DNA from: Reyranella sp.
GTDB lineage: Bacteria > Pseudomonadota > Alphaproteobacteria > Reyranellales > Reyranellaceae
Reading direction: 5' to 3'
NCBI RefSeq assembly: GCF_017305915.1
Contig: NZ_JAFKJN010000008.1
Location: 62,001-126,000 of the forward strand
DNA: 64,000 bases
This document shows positions 48,684 to 57,112 of this stretch, piece after piece. Each line of letters starts with the position of its first letter. Position 1 is the first letter of the stretch. The position numbers were made by a program, and so were the translations under genes. The notes beneath the pieces were generated by a model. The model made no database searches, had not been told where the DNA came from, and was given only the letters and a program-made list of their open reading frames with translations.

Positions 48684-48836
48684 TCAACGTTTGTCGCGGT
48701 CGCGGCTGAACATCGGCTGGCCGGCGTTCGGCGGCGGCGTCGGCGCGCCGGGCCGCGTGTCCTTGCGATAGAGCCGGTACGCGAAGCCGCCGGCGGCCAG
48801 CAGGGCGGCCACCGCGAGGATCTCGTAGAGGGACAC
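48684..48836 (-). CDS. Small single-span membrane protein (50 aa)
   Basis: A 50-codon frame from GTG 48836: VSLYEILAVAALLAAGGFAY, then RLYRKDTRPGAPTPPPNAGQ and PMFSRDRDKR. It has one N-terminal helix and a Pro-rich charged tail. It begins 13 bp after the nitronate monooxygenase stop, so it is probably the last gene of that operon. The tail is convergent with the antitoxin gene (1-bp gap). Function unknown. Confidence 0.6.
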   Translation of the reverse strand: MSLYEILAVAALLAAGGFAYRLYRKDTRPGAPTPPPNAGQPMFSRDRDKR

Positions 48837-48849
48837 CTGCTCGGCCGCC

Positions 48850-49851
48850 CTATTCAGCCGCCTGGGCGAGGCGGGTCGGCACGGTCTCGCCGGCGAAAAG
48901 CGCGGCGCGCGCGGCGTCGTACTCGGCCTTGAGGCGGCCGACGATCTCGGCGGCGGGCGGGGCGTCGTGGATCTGGCCGACGCCCTGGCCGGCGCCCCAG
49001 ATGTCGCGCCAGGCCTTGGCCTTGCTGTTGCCGCCCGAGCCGAAGTTCATCTTGCTCTTGTCGGCCACCGGCAGGTCGTCGGGATCGAGGCCGGAGGCGG
49101 CGATGCTCTTCTTCAGGTAGTTGCCGTGCACGCCGGTGAAGAGGTTAGTGTAGACGATTTCCTCGCCCGAAGAGTCGATGATGCACTGCTTGTTGGCGTC
49201 GGTGGCGTTGGCTTCCTTGGCCGCGATGAAGCGCGTGCCGAGATAGGCGAGATCGGCGCCCAGCGCCTGCGCCGCCAGTACGCTGGCGCCGTTGGCGATC
49301 GAGCCCGAAAGCAGCAGGCAGCCGTCGTAGAACTGTCGCACCTCGGGCACCAATGCGAACGGCGACAGTGCACCGGCATGGCCGCCGGCGCCGGCGCAGA
49401 CCAGGATCAAGCCGTCGACGCCCGCCTGCAGCGCGCGCTTGGCGTGCTTCACGTTGGTCACGTCATGGAACACCAGGCAGCCGTAGCGCTTGGCCGACGT
49501 CACCACGTCGTCGGGCGCGCGCAGCGAGGTGATCTGGATCGGCACCTTGTACTTCTCGCAGAGCTCGACATCGTGGCCGAGCCGGTCGTTGGAGCTGTGC
49601 ACGATCTGGTTGACCGCGAACGGCGCCACCTTCTTCGTCGGGTTCTTGTCCTTGTACTCGCCGAGCTCGGAGGTGATGCGCTTCAGCCACTCCTCGAGCA
49701 CTTCCTTGGGGCGCGCGTTCAGCGCCGGGAAGGAGCCGACGATGCCCGCCTTGCACTGCTCGATCACCAGGTCGGGATTGGAGACGATGAAGAGGGGCGC
49801 ACCGACGACCGGGATCGAAAGCGAGTCACGCAACAAAGCGGGAAGAGCCAT
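48850..49851 (-). CDS. Nitronate monooxygenase
   Basis: A 333-residue FMN-dependent TIM-barrel enzyme that oxidises alkyl nitronates such as propionate-3-nitronate. The FMN-phosphate motif is in LILVCAGAGGHAGALSPFAL, and ALGADLAYLGTRFIAAKEAN is the other family mark. The N-terminal VVGAPLFIVSNPDLVIEQC is typical of the short class. It lies downstream of a GST and a carotenoid oxygenase on the same strand, 12 bp after the GST stop. Confidence 0.92.
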   Translation of the reverse strand: MALPALLRDSLSIPVVGAPLFIVSNPDLVIEQCKAGIVGSFPALNARPKEVLEEWLKRITSELGEYKDKNPTKKVAPFAVNQIVHSSNDRLGHDVELCEKYKVPIQITSLRAPDDVVTSAKRYGCLVFHDVTNVKHAKRALQAGVDGLILVCAGAGGHAGALSPFALVPEVRQFYDGCLLLSGSIANGASVLAAQALGADLAYLGTRFIAAKEANATDANKQCIIDSSGEEIVYTNLFTGVHGNYLKKSIAASGLDPDDLPVADKSKMNFGSGGNSKAKAWRDIWGAGQGVGQIHDAPPAAEIVGRLKAEYDAARAALFAGETVPTRLAQAAE

Positions 49852-49863
49852 GTGTCCTTATTC

Positions 49864-50529
49864 CTATTTCATCAGTTCGTAGGGCCCGCCCTTCTCGAGG
49901 GCGCGCTTGTAGGCCGGCCGCGCATGGATGCGGTCGAGGAAGGCGGCGAGCTTGGGCATCTGCCGCACGATCGGCGCACGCGCCGACGCGGCTTCCAGCG
50001 GGAAGCTCATCTGGATGTCGGCGGCGGTGAACTCCGGTCCGGCGAACCACTGGCGCTTGGCGAGCTCGCCTTCGAGGAACATGAAGTGGGCGCCGATCTG
50101 CGGATCGAGCAGCGTCTTGTTGGCGCCGTTGGCGATCGCCTTGCCGACCGGCCGCATGAAGAACGGCAGGCGGCCGGGGATGCGGTTGAAGATCAGCTTC
50201 ATCAGCAGAAGCGGCATCAACGAGCCTTCGGCGTAGTGCAGGAAGTAGGTGTAGTGGATGCGCTCCGGCGTGCCGGCGGCGGGCTTGAGCTTGCTGCCGC
50301 CGTAGGTGTCGACCAGGTACTCCAGGATCGCGCCCGATTCGGCGAGCGTCCTGTCGCCGTCGGTGATCACCGGCGACTTGCCGAGCGGATGGACGGCGCG
50401 AAGCGCGGCCGGCGCCTGCATGGTGGGCTCGCGCTGGTAGTGCCTGACCTCGTAGGGCAGGTCGAGCTCCTCGAGCATCCACAGGATGCGCTGGGAGCGC
50501 GAGTTGTTGAGGTGGTGGACGGTGATCAC
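49864..50529 (-). CDS. Glutathione S-transferase
   Basis: A 221-residue cytosolic GST. The thioredoxin-like N-terminal domain (1-80) has the catalytic region NNSRSQRILWMLEELDLPYE and the glutathione site LAESGAILEYLVD; a helical C-terminal domain follows. It overlaps the carotenoid-oxygenase stop by 4 nt (ATGA), so it is coupled. It may detoxify aldehydes released by that oxygenase, which is inference from context. Confidence 0.93.
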   Translation of the reverse strand: MITVHHLNNSRSQRILWMLEELDLPYEVRHYQREPTMQAPAALRAVHPLGKSPVITDGDRTLAESGAILEYLVDTYGGSKLKPAAGTPERIHYTYFLHYAEGSLMPLLLMKLIFNRIPGRLPFFMRPVGKAIANGANKTLLDPQIGAHFMFLEGELAKRQWFAGPEFTAADIQMSFPLEAASARAPIVRQMPKLAAFLDRIHARPAYKRALEKGGPYELMK

Positions 50530-51971
50530 GGCGCGAGACTACCCGGCCGCCAGTTGCCGTGGAAGCCGGCCGGCACCCGGCTCGTGAGGTGCGCCAAGGC
50601 GATCGGGCCGCGGCCGATGTCGGTAGCCTCGAAGATCGCCAGGTCCGAGCGCTTTTCCTCGCCGCGATAGAGCACGCTCAGCAGCCAGCCGTCGCCCTCG
50701 GCCGCGTCATCGGATCGCGGAACGAAGATCGGCTCGCCGAAGCGGTCGTCCTCGCCGGCGATGAAGGCGGTGCTCTTGCCGGTCTTGAGGTCGTAGTGGA
50801 CCAGCCCGTCGTGGCGCGGGTCGCCGACCTTGGGATCGGTGACGTCGCCGCCGACGATCCAGCCGTGGCGGTAGTCGCTCATGCAGAAGCGCTCGTCGAA
50901 GCGCGGGAACTCGCCCGAGCGGTCGTCGAGCTGCTCCTCCTTCATGGTGTTGCCCTTGCCGGTGAGATCGAAGGTCCAGCGGTGCAGCTTGGCGAACGGC
51001 AGCTGCTTGCTGGGCGGCGAGCCGTCGGGCAGCGGGAACAAGGGCGCCACCTCGAACTTCATGACGTCGACCACGATCTTGCCGTCGGCCGTCTCGTAAT
51101 GGTTCATGGGATGGAACACGTAGCAGGGCGGCGCGCTGACCCACTTTACGTCGGCGACGGTGCCGTTGCGCGGGATGAAGGCGATGTGCGTGCCCTTGTC
51201 CGGCTCCCAGGCGAACGGCGGCTTGCCGCTCATCGCGCGCTCCATCGACGAGGTCAGCGGGAAGATCGGCAGCACGATCCAGTTCCGCGTCACCGCGAAG
51301 TCGTGGATCATCGAGGGGTACGGGCCTTCGAGGATCTCGGCGCGGGTGATACGGCCGTCCTTGTCCACGGTCTGCAGGCTGATCTCCCTGCTGAAGCGGC
51401 CCTTGGCCGAATAGCCGAAGAAGATCATCTCGCCGGTCAGCGGATCGATCTTGGGATGGGCGGTGAACGGCCCGACGAGCTTGTTGCCGTAGGTCTCGTA
51501 GCCGCCGTCCGGGCCGACCGGCATCAGGGTCGCGGGATCGAGCGAGAAGGGCGCGTGCGCCTCCTCGAGCGCCAGCAGGCGGCCGCCGTGCCAGACGATG
51601 TTGGTGTTGGCGATCGTCGAGTTGAGCGCCATCACGCGCGGGTCGGTGTAGCGCGGGTTGCCGAAGGTGCCCGAGAGGCCTTCGCCCTCCTGGTTCTCCA
51701 GCACCCACTTCGGCGTGCGCACCCAGCGGTTCTTGTAGGAGACGTTGCCGTTCTCGACATGGAAGGCGTGGATCATGCCGTCGCCGCCGAACCAGTGGTA
51801 CGGCCCGCGCGGCGCGAATTGCGGGTTCGGGCCGTTGCGGTAGAGCGTGCCGGTGAGCGCCGCCGGCACCTCGCCGGTGACGTGCAGATGGGCGGCATCC
51901 GCCTCGGTGTTGACCGGCGCGTAGTAGGGGCTGGTCAGGAACGGATTGTCGGAAGGGAACGCCTTGGCCAT
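50526..51971 (-). CDS. Carotenoid/stilbene cleavage dioxygenase family
   Basis: A 481-residue RPE65/lignostilbene-dioxygenase-type seven-bladed propeller. The four iron-binding histidines sit in FTAHPKIDP, MIHDFAVT, YVFHPMNHYE and the C-terminal GFHGNW. The N-terminal GTLYRNGPNPQFAPRGPYHW is diagnostic. It cleaves a C=C bond of an apocarotenoid or a lignin-type stilbene. It heads the operon with GST and nitronate monooxygenase; a large dyad lies 16 bp upstream of its start. GGAGG precedes the ATG. Confidence 0.93.
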   Translation of the reverse strand: MAKAFPSDNPFLTSPYYAPVNTEADAAHLHVTGEVPAALTGTLYRNGPNPQFAPRGPYHWFGGDGMIHAFHVENGNVSYKNRWVRTPKWVLENQEGEGLSGTFGNPRYTDPRVMALNSTIANTNIVWHGGRLLALEEAHAPFSLDPATLMPVGPDGGYETYGNKLVGPFTAHPKIDPLTGEMIFFGYSAKGRFSREISLQTVDKDGRITRAEILEGPYPSMIHDFAVTRNWIVLPIFPLTSSMERAMSGKPPFAWEPDKGTHIAFIPRNGTVADVKWVSAPPCYVFHPMNHYETADGKIVVDVMKFEVAPLFPLPDGSPPSKQLPFAKLHRWTFDLTGKGNTMKEEQLDDRSGEFPRFDERFCMSDYRHGWIVGGDVTDPKVGDPRHDGLVHYDLKTGKSTAFIAGEDDRFGEPIFVPRSDDAAEGDGWLLSVLYRGEEKRSDLAIFEATDIGRGPIALAHLTSRVPAGFHGNWRPGSLAP

Positions 51972-51986
51972 CGGAGCCTCCGTTTA

Positions 51987-52035
51987 GGGAAACGGTGTGT
52001 ATCTATCCAGACGCTATCAATACACGGCGTTTCCC
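51987..52035. promoter_or_regulatory. Large dyad upstream of the carotenoid oxygenase gene
   Basis: GGGAAACG-GT-GTGTAT (51987-52002) is inverted as ATACAC-GG-CGTTTCCC (52020-52035) around a 17-bp centre; 14 of 16 arm bases match. It sits immediately upstream of the ribosome-binding site of the oxygenase operon, so it is a candidate operator for a dimeric repressor or a 5' hairpin. No regulator gene is adjacent. Confidence 0.55.
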
Positions 52036-52061
52036 GCAAGGGGGATTTCTTATGCTGGGGG

Positions 52062-52081
52062 CGCGTCACTTCAGTGACGCG
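52062..52081. terminator. Palindrome downstream of MFS gene
   Basis: CGCGTCACT-TC-AGTGACGCG, a 20-bp perfect hairpin, lies 58 bp beyond the MFS stop in its direction of transcription, before the divergent-side oxygenase promoter. There is no T-run, so termination is only possible. Confidence 0.35.
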
Positions 52082-52138
52082 TCATGGGGGTGCAGCCAGA
52101 AGATCGCGCCCCTGGAGTGGCGCGCCCTCAGCGCAAGA

Positions 52139-53440
52139 TTATTCGCCCGGCGCCGGCACCGGGTCGGCGCTGCCGCGGCGCTCCTTGCGTTCGTGGCGGC
52201 GGCACAGGACATGGCCGACGATGCCGATGCCGAAGATCAGCACGCCGCAAGCGAGCTGGGTGGCGACGGCGCCCATCGCGTCGAAGAACCACGTCGCGAC
52301 GATGCTCGAGATCAGCATGGCGCCGGCCATCACCACCAGCCGGAAGCGGAAGACGCGGGCGATGTCGTGGCCGTGGAACACCGTCTGCATGCGGGTGATC
52401 ATCGGCACGAAGAAGAACGGGCCGCCGAGCCCGCCCAGCAGGCCGCCGATCATCATCGCCGGCAGCAGCACCTCGCCCGGCAGCAGCCACACCGAGACGG
52501 CGAGCCAGGAGAAGCCGGTGCCCATCGCGACGTAGCCCAGGAACATGGTCGACAGAGGGTTCCGGAAGCGCACGCTCGCGGCGATGATGTTGCCGGTGAC
52601 GTCGCCCACGCCGTAGGCGCCCATCACCAGCGCGTAGGCCGAGAGATCGCCGAAGCCGAGGAAGGTCGGCTTGTACTCGGTGACGATCAGCGCGATGGCG
52701 AGGCTCAGCGCCACCATCCAGGGGCCGTTCATCAGCGCGTTGGTCAGCAGCACCGCGCCGGTCACCGGCTCCGACAGCATCAGCCGCATGCCCGCGGTCA
52801 GCGCCTCCCAGGCGCCCTTCAGCCCGGGCTTCATGCGCACCGGATCGGCCAGGCCGTCCTCGAGCCGCGTCTGCGCCGCCCGGATCGCCGCGCCCGAGAC
52901 CAGGAAGCCGAGTGCCGTCGCCGTGAGGAAGTGGATCACCGGCATGAAGAGATGCAGCAGCGCCGCCACCATCGGGCCGATCAGGCGGGCGATGCGGTAG
53001 GTCGCGTCGAACAGGCCGTTGATCGCCTGCTGGCCGTCGCGGTCGCGCACCAGCGTCGGGATGGTCGACTGCAGCGCCGGCGAGAACACCATGCGCAGCG
53101 AGGCCAGCCCGACCGAGGCGACGATCAGCAGGGTGATCGACAGGCCCGAGACGTAGTAGCCGATCACCGGCAGCAGGCAGAAGGCGGCGCTCCACCAGCG
53201 CGACACCAGCATCGCCCGCACCGGCCGCCAGCGATCGAACAGCACGCCGCCGAACAGGCCGGCGACCAGCATGGCGACGTACTGCACGCCGGTGACCAGC
53301 CCGACCATGTTGCCGGCGACCTCGACGGCGAGCCAGACGCTCGCCACCCGGAACAGGTCCTCGCCGACGGTCGAGGTGCAGAGGCCGGACCACACGACCA
53401 ACACGGCGCGGTCCTTCAGGGGCCGGAAGACAGGCAACAT
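52139..53440 (-). CDS. MFS exporter, EntS-like (MFS_3)
   Basis: A 433-residue twelve-helix transporter. The start FRPLKDRAVLVVWSGLCTST, the GGVLFDRWRPVRAMLVSRWW loop and FDATYRIARLIGPMVAALLH belong to the MFS_3 group that includes enterobactin exporter EntS and macrolide exporters. It lies 31 bp downstream of the iron-linked apbE operon and may be cotranscribed. A siderophore or drug is a possible cargo; this is inferred. Confidence 0.88.
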   Translation of the reverse strand: MLPVFRPLKDRAVLVVWSGLCTSTVGEDLFRVASVWLAVEVAGNMVGLVTGVQYVAMLVAGLFGGVLFDRWRPVRAMLVSRWWSAAFCLLPVIGYYVSGLSITLLIVASVGLASLRMVFSPALQSTIPTLVRDRDGQQAINGLFDATYRIARLIGPMVAALLHLFMPVIHFLTATALGFLVSGAAIRAAQTRLEDGLADPVRMKPGLKGAWEALTAGMRLMLSEPVTGAVLLTNALMNGPWMVALSLAIALIVTEYKPTFLGFGDLSAYALVMGAYGVGDVTGNIIAASVRFRNPLSTMFLGYVAMGTGFSWLAVSVWLLPGEVLLPAMMIGGLLGGLGGPFFFVPMITRMQTVFHGHDIARVFRFRLVVMAGAMLISSIVATWFFDAMGAVATQLACGVLIFGIGIVGHVLCRRHERKERRGSADPVPAPGE

Positions 53441-53471
53441 GAACGGCCGATTGTACGGCGATCGCGCCGTC

Positions 53472-53885
53472 CTACCAATCGTCGTCGTCGAGAGCCCGAC
53501 GGGAGCGGATGCCTAGCGAAATGTGAACGAGAAGGATCAACGGCAGCGCCAGGCCCGCGACCAGGTGCACGAGAGACGCGAGGTCTCGCAATGTCTCCTG
53601 CCCGGCGTAGTAGAGAGCGAAGGCCGTGGTCACGAGCACGGCCAGTGAGCAGGCGACGATCACGCCGCTCGATCGGTTGCGCCGCCGCGACCAGCTCGCA
53701 CGCGCGTGCAGCACGGCGACGGCACCGAGCGCCAGCAGCGACAGCATGGCGGCAAGCCCGTGCAGCGCGAGCAGCGTGGGCCGCGCCGCAGCGCCTTCAT
53801 CCAGCCACCACCAGACCGCGCCGGTCGCGAACAGCGTCGCCAGCGTGGCGTAGAGCAGCCGGCGCAGCCAGGGCTCAATCCGCAA
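53472..53885 (-). CDS. Four-helix cytochrome b-like membrane protein (DUF4405-type)
   Basis: A 137-residue protein with four helices and exactly four histidines placed as pairs: His42 and His60 in helix 2 and its end, His107 and His121 in helices 3-4. Such spacing suits two b-type hemes across the membrane, as in small cytochrome b561-like and DUF4405 proteins. It overlaps the apbE-like gene by 11 nt. It would carry electrons from the quinone pool or cytoplasm to the periplasmic flavoprotein; heme binding is inferred. Confidence 0.75.
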   Translation of the reverse strand: MRIEPWLRRLLYATLATLFATGAVWWWLDEGAAARPTLLALHGLAAMLSLLALGAVAVLHARASWSRRRNRSSGVIVACSLAVLVTTAFALYYAGQETLRDLASLVHLVAGLALPLILLVHISLGIRSRRALDDDDW

Positions 53886-54585
53886 GCGCCACCATCCGGC
53901 CGTCGCGGAACAGCACGGCGACGGCGCCCATCTCGCGCAGCAGCGGCACCGCCGCCTCGCCCGATACGCCGACGACCTTGGTGAGCGCGTCGGCGATCAT
54001 GCAGCTCGGCGCGCGCACGCTGGCGCCGCTGCACGCGCTTGCAGGCTTGCGCGTCATCGGGTCGAGCGGGCGGGCGCTCGAAGCGAAGGCGGTGTTGCCG
54101 AGCCGCACGATGGCGGCCAGCCGCCCCGGCTCGGCCGGATCGCGCACGCCGACCGGGATCTCACGGTCGCCAAACACGGCGAGATCGCCGCCGGCGTTGA
54201 CGATGCCCCGCGCGACGCCCGCCGACCGCAGCGTCTCTATCGCGCGGTCGACCGCGAAGCCCTTGGCGATGCCGCTGAGATCGATGCCGGCCCCGCCGCA
54301 GGCCGCGTCGAAGGCCCCGCCGGAACGGGCACGAAGATCCGTTGCCGCGGCCAGCACCCGTTGCGTCCAGGGATGCAGCCCGCCCGCCGCCGCGCCGCGA
54401 TTGTGCCGGCTGAGCTCGCTGTCCGGCTCCTGGAAGCTCATCAGGCGATGGACGGTGGCGACGGCGTCGAAGCTCCGGTCGATCGCGTCGTCCAGAGCGG
54501 CGCGGTCGGCGCCCCAGGCCGTGATCTCGACCAGGGTGCCGAGCAGCGGCCGCGCGCGGCAGGCTTCAACGCAGCAGGAGGTCAT
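53875..54585 (-). CDS. apbE: ApbE-type FAD:protein FMN transferase
   Basis: A 236-residue flavinyltransferase that attaches FMN to Ser/Thr of target proteins. Marks are RPLLGTLVEI, FDAVATVHRLMSFQEPDSEL, DLSGIAKGFAVDRAIETLRS, VNAGGDLAVFG and the metal motif SCMIADALTKVVGVSG. It is shorter than the usual 300-350 residues and no lipobox or clear signal is seen, so its site of action (cytoplasm or periplasm) is unclear. It overlaps the FMN-binding protein gene by 20 nt; that protein carries its target motif. Confidence 0.92.
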   Translation of the reverse strand: MTSCCVEACRARPLLGTLVEITAWGADRAALDDAIDRSFDAVATVHRLMSFQEPDSELSRHNRGAAAGGLHPWTQRVLAAATDLRARSGGAFDAACGGAGIDLSGIAKGFAVDRAIETLRSAGVARGIVNAGGDLAVFGDREIPVGVRDPAEPGRLAAIVRLGNTAFASSARPLDPMTRKPASACSGASVRAPSCMIADALTKVVGVSGEAAVPLLREMGAVAVLFRDGRMVALAD

Positions 54586-55099
54586 GGATCGCCAGCACGC
54601 GCTTGACGCCCTCGGTGACGTGGCGCGAGGACAGCGTGGCACCCGAGATGATGGTGATGTCGCGGCCCGGCGCCAGCGAAGCACCGCCGCCCTTGCCGGC
54701 GAACTGCGCCAGCCAGTCGCGGTTGGCGATCTCGCCGCCGTAGGATTCGCGATATTGCAGGATCTCGATCCGCCCGACCTTGCCCGACGCGTCGAGCGCC
54801 ACGGCGTAGTCGATCACCTCGTGCTTGCCGATCACGTAGTCGACGATGAAGAAGCCGAGCAGCCGCCCGCCCGCTTGCGCCCGCCACACCTGCTCGCCGC
54901 GTGTGCGCACCTTCTGGCCGGAGGCGCGCTCGATGGCGGCGACGTCGGCCGGCGTGAAGACGATGTGCGCCTCGACGAACTCGCTCGCCGCCGGGAAGCA
55001 GAGCCGCTGCGCCTGCTCGACCGACAGATACTGGGTCGCCTGCGCCGGCACAGCCACGACGATCGAGGCGAGCGGCAGCAGCCACGATGACCGGCTCAT
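54566..55099 (-). CDS. Exported FMN_bind-domain protein with flavinylation motif
   Basis: A 177-residue protein with signal peptide 1-21 (PAQATQ). The C-terminal FMN_bind domain holds the ApbE target sequence SGATLSS, with Thr155 as predicted covalent FMN site. Upstream, RLLGFFIVDYVIGKHEVIDY and ESYGGEIANRDWLAQFAGK are typical of the domain. It is followed directly by the ApbE-type gene and the cytochrome b-like gene. It is the likely periplasmic flavin carrier of an electron-transfer unit. Confidence 0.92.
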   Translation of the reverse strand: MSRSSWLLPLASIVVAVPAQATQYLSVEQAQRLCFPAASEFVEAHIVFTPADVAAIERASGQKVRTRGEQVWRAQAGGRLLGFFIVDYVIGKHEVIDYAVALDASGKVGRIEILQYRESYGGEIANRDWLAQFAGKGGGASLAPGRDITIISGATLSSRHVTEGVKRVLAIHDLLLR

Positions 55100-55108
55100 G
55101 CGCCGGCC

Positions 55109-56692
55109 TCAGAAGTGGAAGCCGATGCCGCCCAGGAACAAGTCCGACATCGCGCCGGTCGGGGAGCCATCGATCACCTTCTGCCAGTTGGCCTTGAGCA
55201 CGAGCTGCGGCGTGGGGAACACCGCGACGCCCACCGTATGATACTGCTGCTGGCCCGCGCCAGTCGGCGTGTTGGCGTCGGTGCCGGCGAAGCCCGCGGT
55301 CTGCTTGTTCATGTAGGAGTAGCGGTAGAACGGCACCGCTTCCCAGTCGCCGCCCAGCATGTGCCCGAGCGGGAAGTGATAGGCGACCTCGCCGGAGAGG
55401 CCCCACATGGTGCTGCCGACGTTGTTGGTGGGATCGCTGTCGTTGTTGGCGCGCAGCGCCGCCGGATTGCCGAACGACACCAGCACGCCCTCGCCGCGGA
55501 ACTCCCAGCCGGTGTGCGGCGGGCGGTAGCGGAACTCGGTGTCGAACAGGGCGAGGCTCGACGTGCCGAGCAGGTTGCCGTTGTCGTCGTGCGCGCCGCG
55601 CGGCACGACGTTGTTGCTCCAGTAGACGCTGGTGCTGCCGGCGAAGCCCGGCAGGAAGGCCGGCTCGTAGCCCAGGCGCAGCGTCCATGCCAGCTCGTTG
55701 CTGAGCTGGCGGTAGTCGCCGCGCGGCGCCCGGGCGGCATTGAGGCCGCTGATCCCGTTGATGCCGCCGGCATAGGCGCCCGAGGCGACGTGGTTGCCGT
55801 CGGTGCGGTTGTCGAAGCTGTCGCCGAAATCCTCGAGCGTGCTCGAGACCTGGATCTGGTAGTCGAGCCCGTCGATGATGCGGCCGTAGACGCTGGCTGC
55901 GGGCGTCGCCCAGGTCGTCGGCACCAGGCCGTTGTTGCGGCCGTTGACCAGCTCCGGCCGGTTGACGCTGTAGAACTGCGTCGGCTCGTGGTGCTGGTTG
56001 ATATAGCCCACCGGCACCAGGTCGATGCCGGGCGAGCGGATGTTGAGCCACTTCGCCACCAGGAAGTCGACATAGACCTGCTCGATCTCGGCGGTGCCGT
56101 GCAGCTTGTCGTCGTTGTCGAAGCCCGCGCCCGCATGCTCGAATTCGATCTCGGCGTTGAAGATGATGCTGTCGGTGAACCTGTAGGAGGGCAGCAGCAC
56201 GATCCGCGCCGCGTCGAAGCCGGTCTGCCACTGGCCGCCCGCGCTCGGATTCTGCTGCGTGCCGAACTTCAGCTCGCCATACATGCCGATCTTCAGTCCC
56301 TCGATCGGCGAGGGAGCGAGGCCGAACAGGTCCTTGTTGGCCGGCTTGGCCTCGGCGGCCTGGACGGGAGGCGGCGTGATGGCGGGACCGGGTGCGGCCG
56401 GCGGCTCGGCGACGGAGGCTGTGGTGGACCGGGCGACGGGTTGGACCGTCGCCGTCTGGGCCGCGGCGGGACGCGCCTGGGCTGGAGCCGGCGGGCGCTG
56501 CGCCTGCGTCTGTTGTTGCTGCTTCTGCACCTGGGCCTCGAGCGACTTCAGGCGTTGCTCCAGCAGCTTGATCTGCTGCAGCAGCTCCTCGGTCGAGGGC
56601 TGGGCCTGGGCGGAGGCCCGGCCGCTGCCCAGACCGAGCGCGGACAGAACGGCGATTGTGGACACGACAAGTCGTTGTTGGTTGGCGCGCAT
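55109..56692 (-). CDS. Outer-membrane porin-like protein with coiled-coil N-terminus
   Basis: A 527-residue protein with signal peptide 1-29 (ASAQAQ). Residues 33-65 form a coiled coil (EELLQQIKLLEQRLKSLEAQ), followed by a Pro/Ala/Gln-rich linker to about 120 and a beta-barrel ending with the outer-membrane signal IGFHF (C-terminal Phe). Similar porins carry phosphate, metals or organic acids. It is 9 bp before the FMN_bind gene and after hemP. In this setting it may admit ferric complexes. Confidence 0.88.
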   Translation of the reverse strand: MRANQQRLVVSTIAVLSALGLGSGRASAQAQPSTEELLQQIKLLEQRLKSLEAQVQKQQQQTQAQRPPAPAQARPAAAQTATVQPVARSTTASVAEPPAAPGPAITPPPVQAAEAKPANKDLFGLAPSPIEGLKIGMYGELKFGTQQNPSAGGQWQTGFDAARIVLLPSYRFTDSIIFNAEIEFEHAGAGFDNDDKLHGTAEIEQVYVDFLVAKWLNIRSPGIDLVPVGYINQHHEPTQFYSVNRPELVNGRNNGLVPTTWATPAASVYGRIIDGLDYQIQVSSTLEDFGDSFDNRTDGNHVASGAYAGGINGISGLNAARAPRGDYRQLSNELAWTLRLGYEPAFLPGFAGSTSVYWSNNVVPRGAHDDNGNLLGTSSLALFDTEFRYRPPHTGWEFRGEGVLVSFGNPAALRANNDSDPTNNVGSTMWGLSGEVAYHFPLGHMLGGDWEAVPFYRYSYMNKQTAGFAGTDANTPTGAGQQQYHTVGVAVFPTPQLVLKANWQKVIDGSPTGAMSDLFLGGIGFHF

Positions 56693-56801
56693 TGGCAGCC
56701 TCGCAGCAGATTCCGGGTGGGAGTCGGAGGACTGGCTGGCTGCCCGCTCGAACGATCGGTGCGGGTTGGCTGGCTGAGGAGGACGCGGACACGCCGCGCT
56801 G

Positions 56802-57008
56802 TCACTTGGTCAGGAGCAACTTCCCGGCGGAGGTGATGCGCAGTCGGTACTCTTCCAGGCCGTGCTGGAGCACGATCTCCCGCCGGCCGCCCATCAGCCG
56901 ATCGGTCGAGATGCGCAGGGGCCGCACGCGCACGGCAAGGGGCGGCTGCGGCTGAGAGGCGCCTTCGGCGGTCGTCGATGTCATTGGGCTAGCGAGTTGA
57001 TGGGCCAT
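56802..57008 (-). CDS. hemP: Hemin uptake protein HemP
   Basis: A 68-residue protein of the HemP family, recognised by RLMGGRREIVLQHGLEEYRL followed by RITSAGKLLLTK. HemP proteins accompany or activate heme and iron uptake genes under iron limitation. ATG 57008 has a poorly spaced purine tract; ATG 56984 (60 residues) is an alternative. It precedes the porin gene by 109 bp on the same strand, tying that operon to iron. A Fur-like half-site (TGAGTATTAATTC on the minus strand, about 57015-57028) lies just upstream; weak evidence. Confidence 0.88.
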   Translation of the reverse strand: MAHQLASPMTSTTAEGASQPQPPLAVRVRPLRISTDRLMGGRREIVLQHGLEEYRLRITSAGKLLLTK

Positions 57009-57112
57009 TCCGCCGAATTAATACTCAGTCGCAACTCGGCCGCAAGTCTTTGTTCTAATTAATCTTTTCACATCTACTGCTGCACATGAACTGCGATTCC
57101 GAAGCGCAGGAT

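Noticed and set aside
51995..55090. A 1031-codon open frame on the plus strand
   Set aside because: It lies opposite the MFS, cytochrome b-like, apbE and FMN_bind genes and has the low-complexity composition of antisense frames.
57014..57034. Fur box upstream of hemP
   Set aside because: Only the left half fits the TGAGAAT pattern; the right half is poor. Noted in the hemP entry but not listed as a site.
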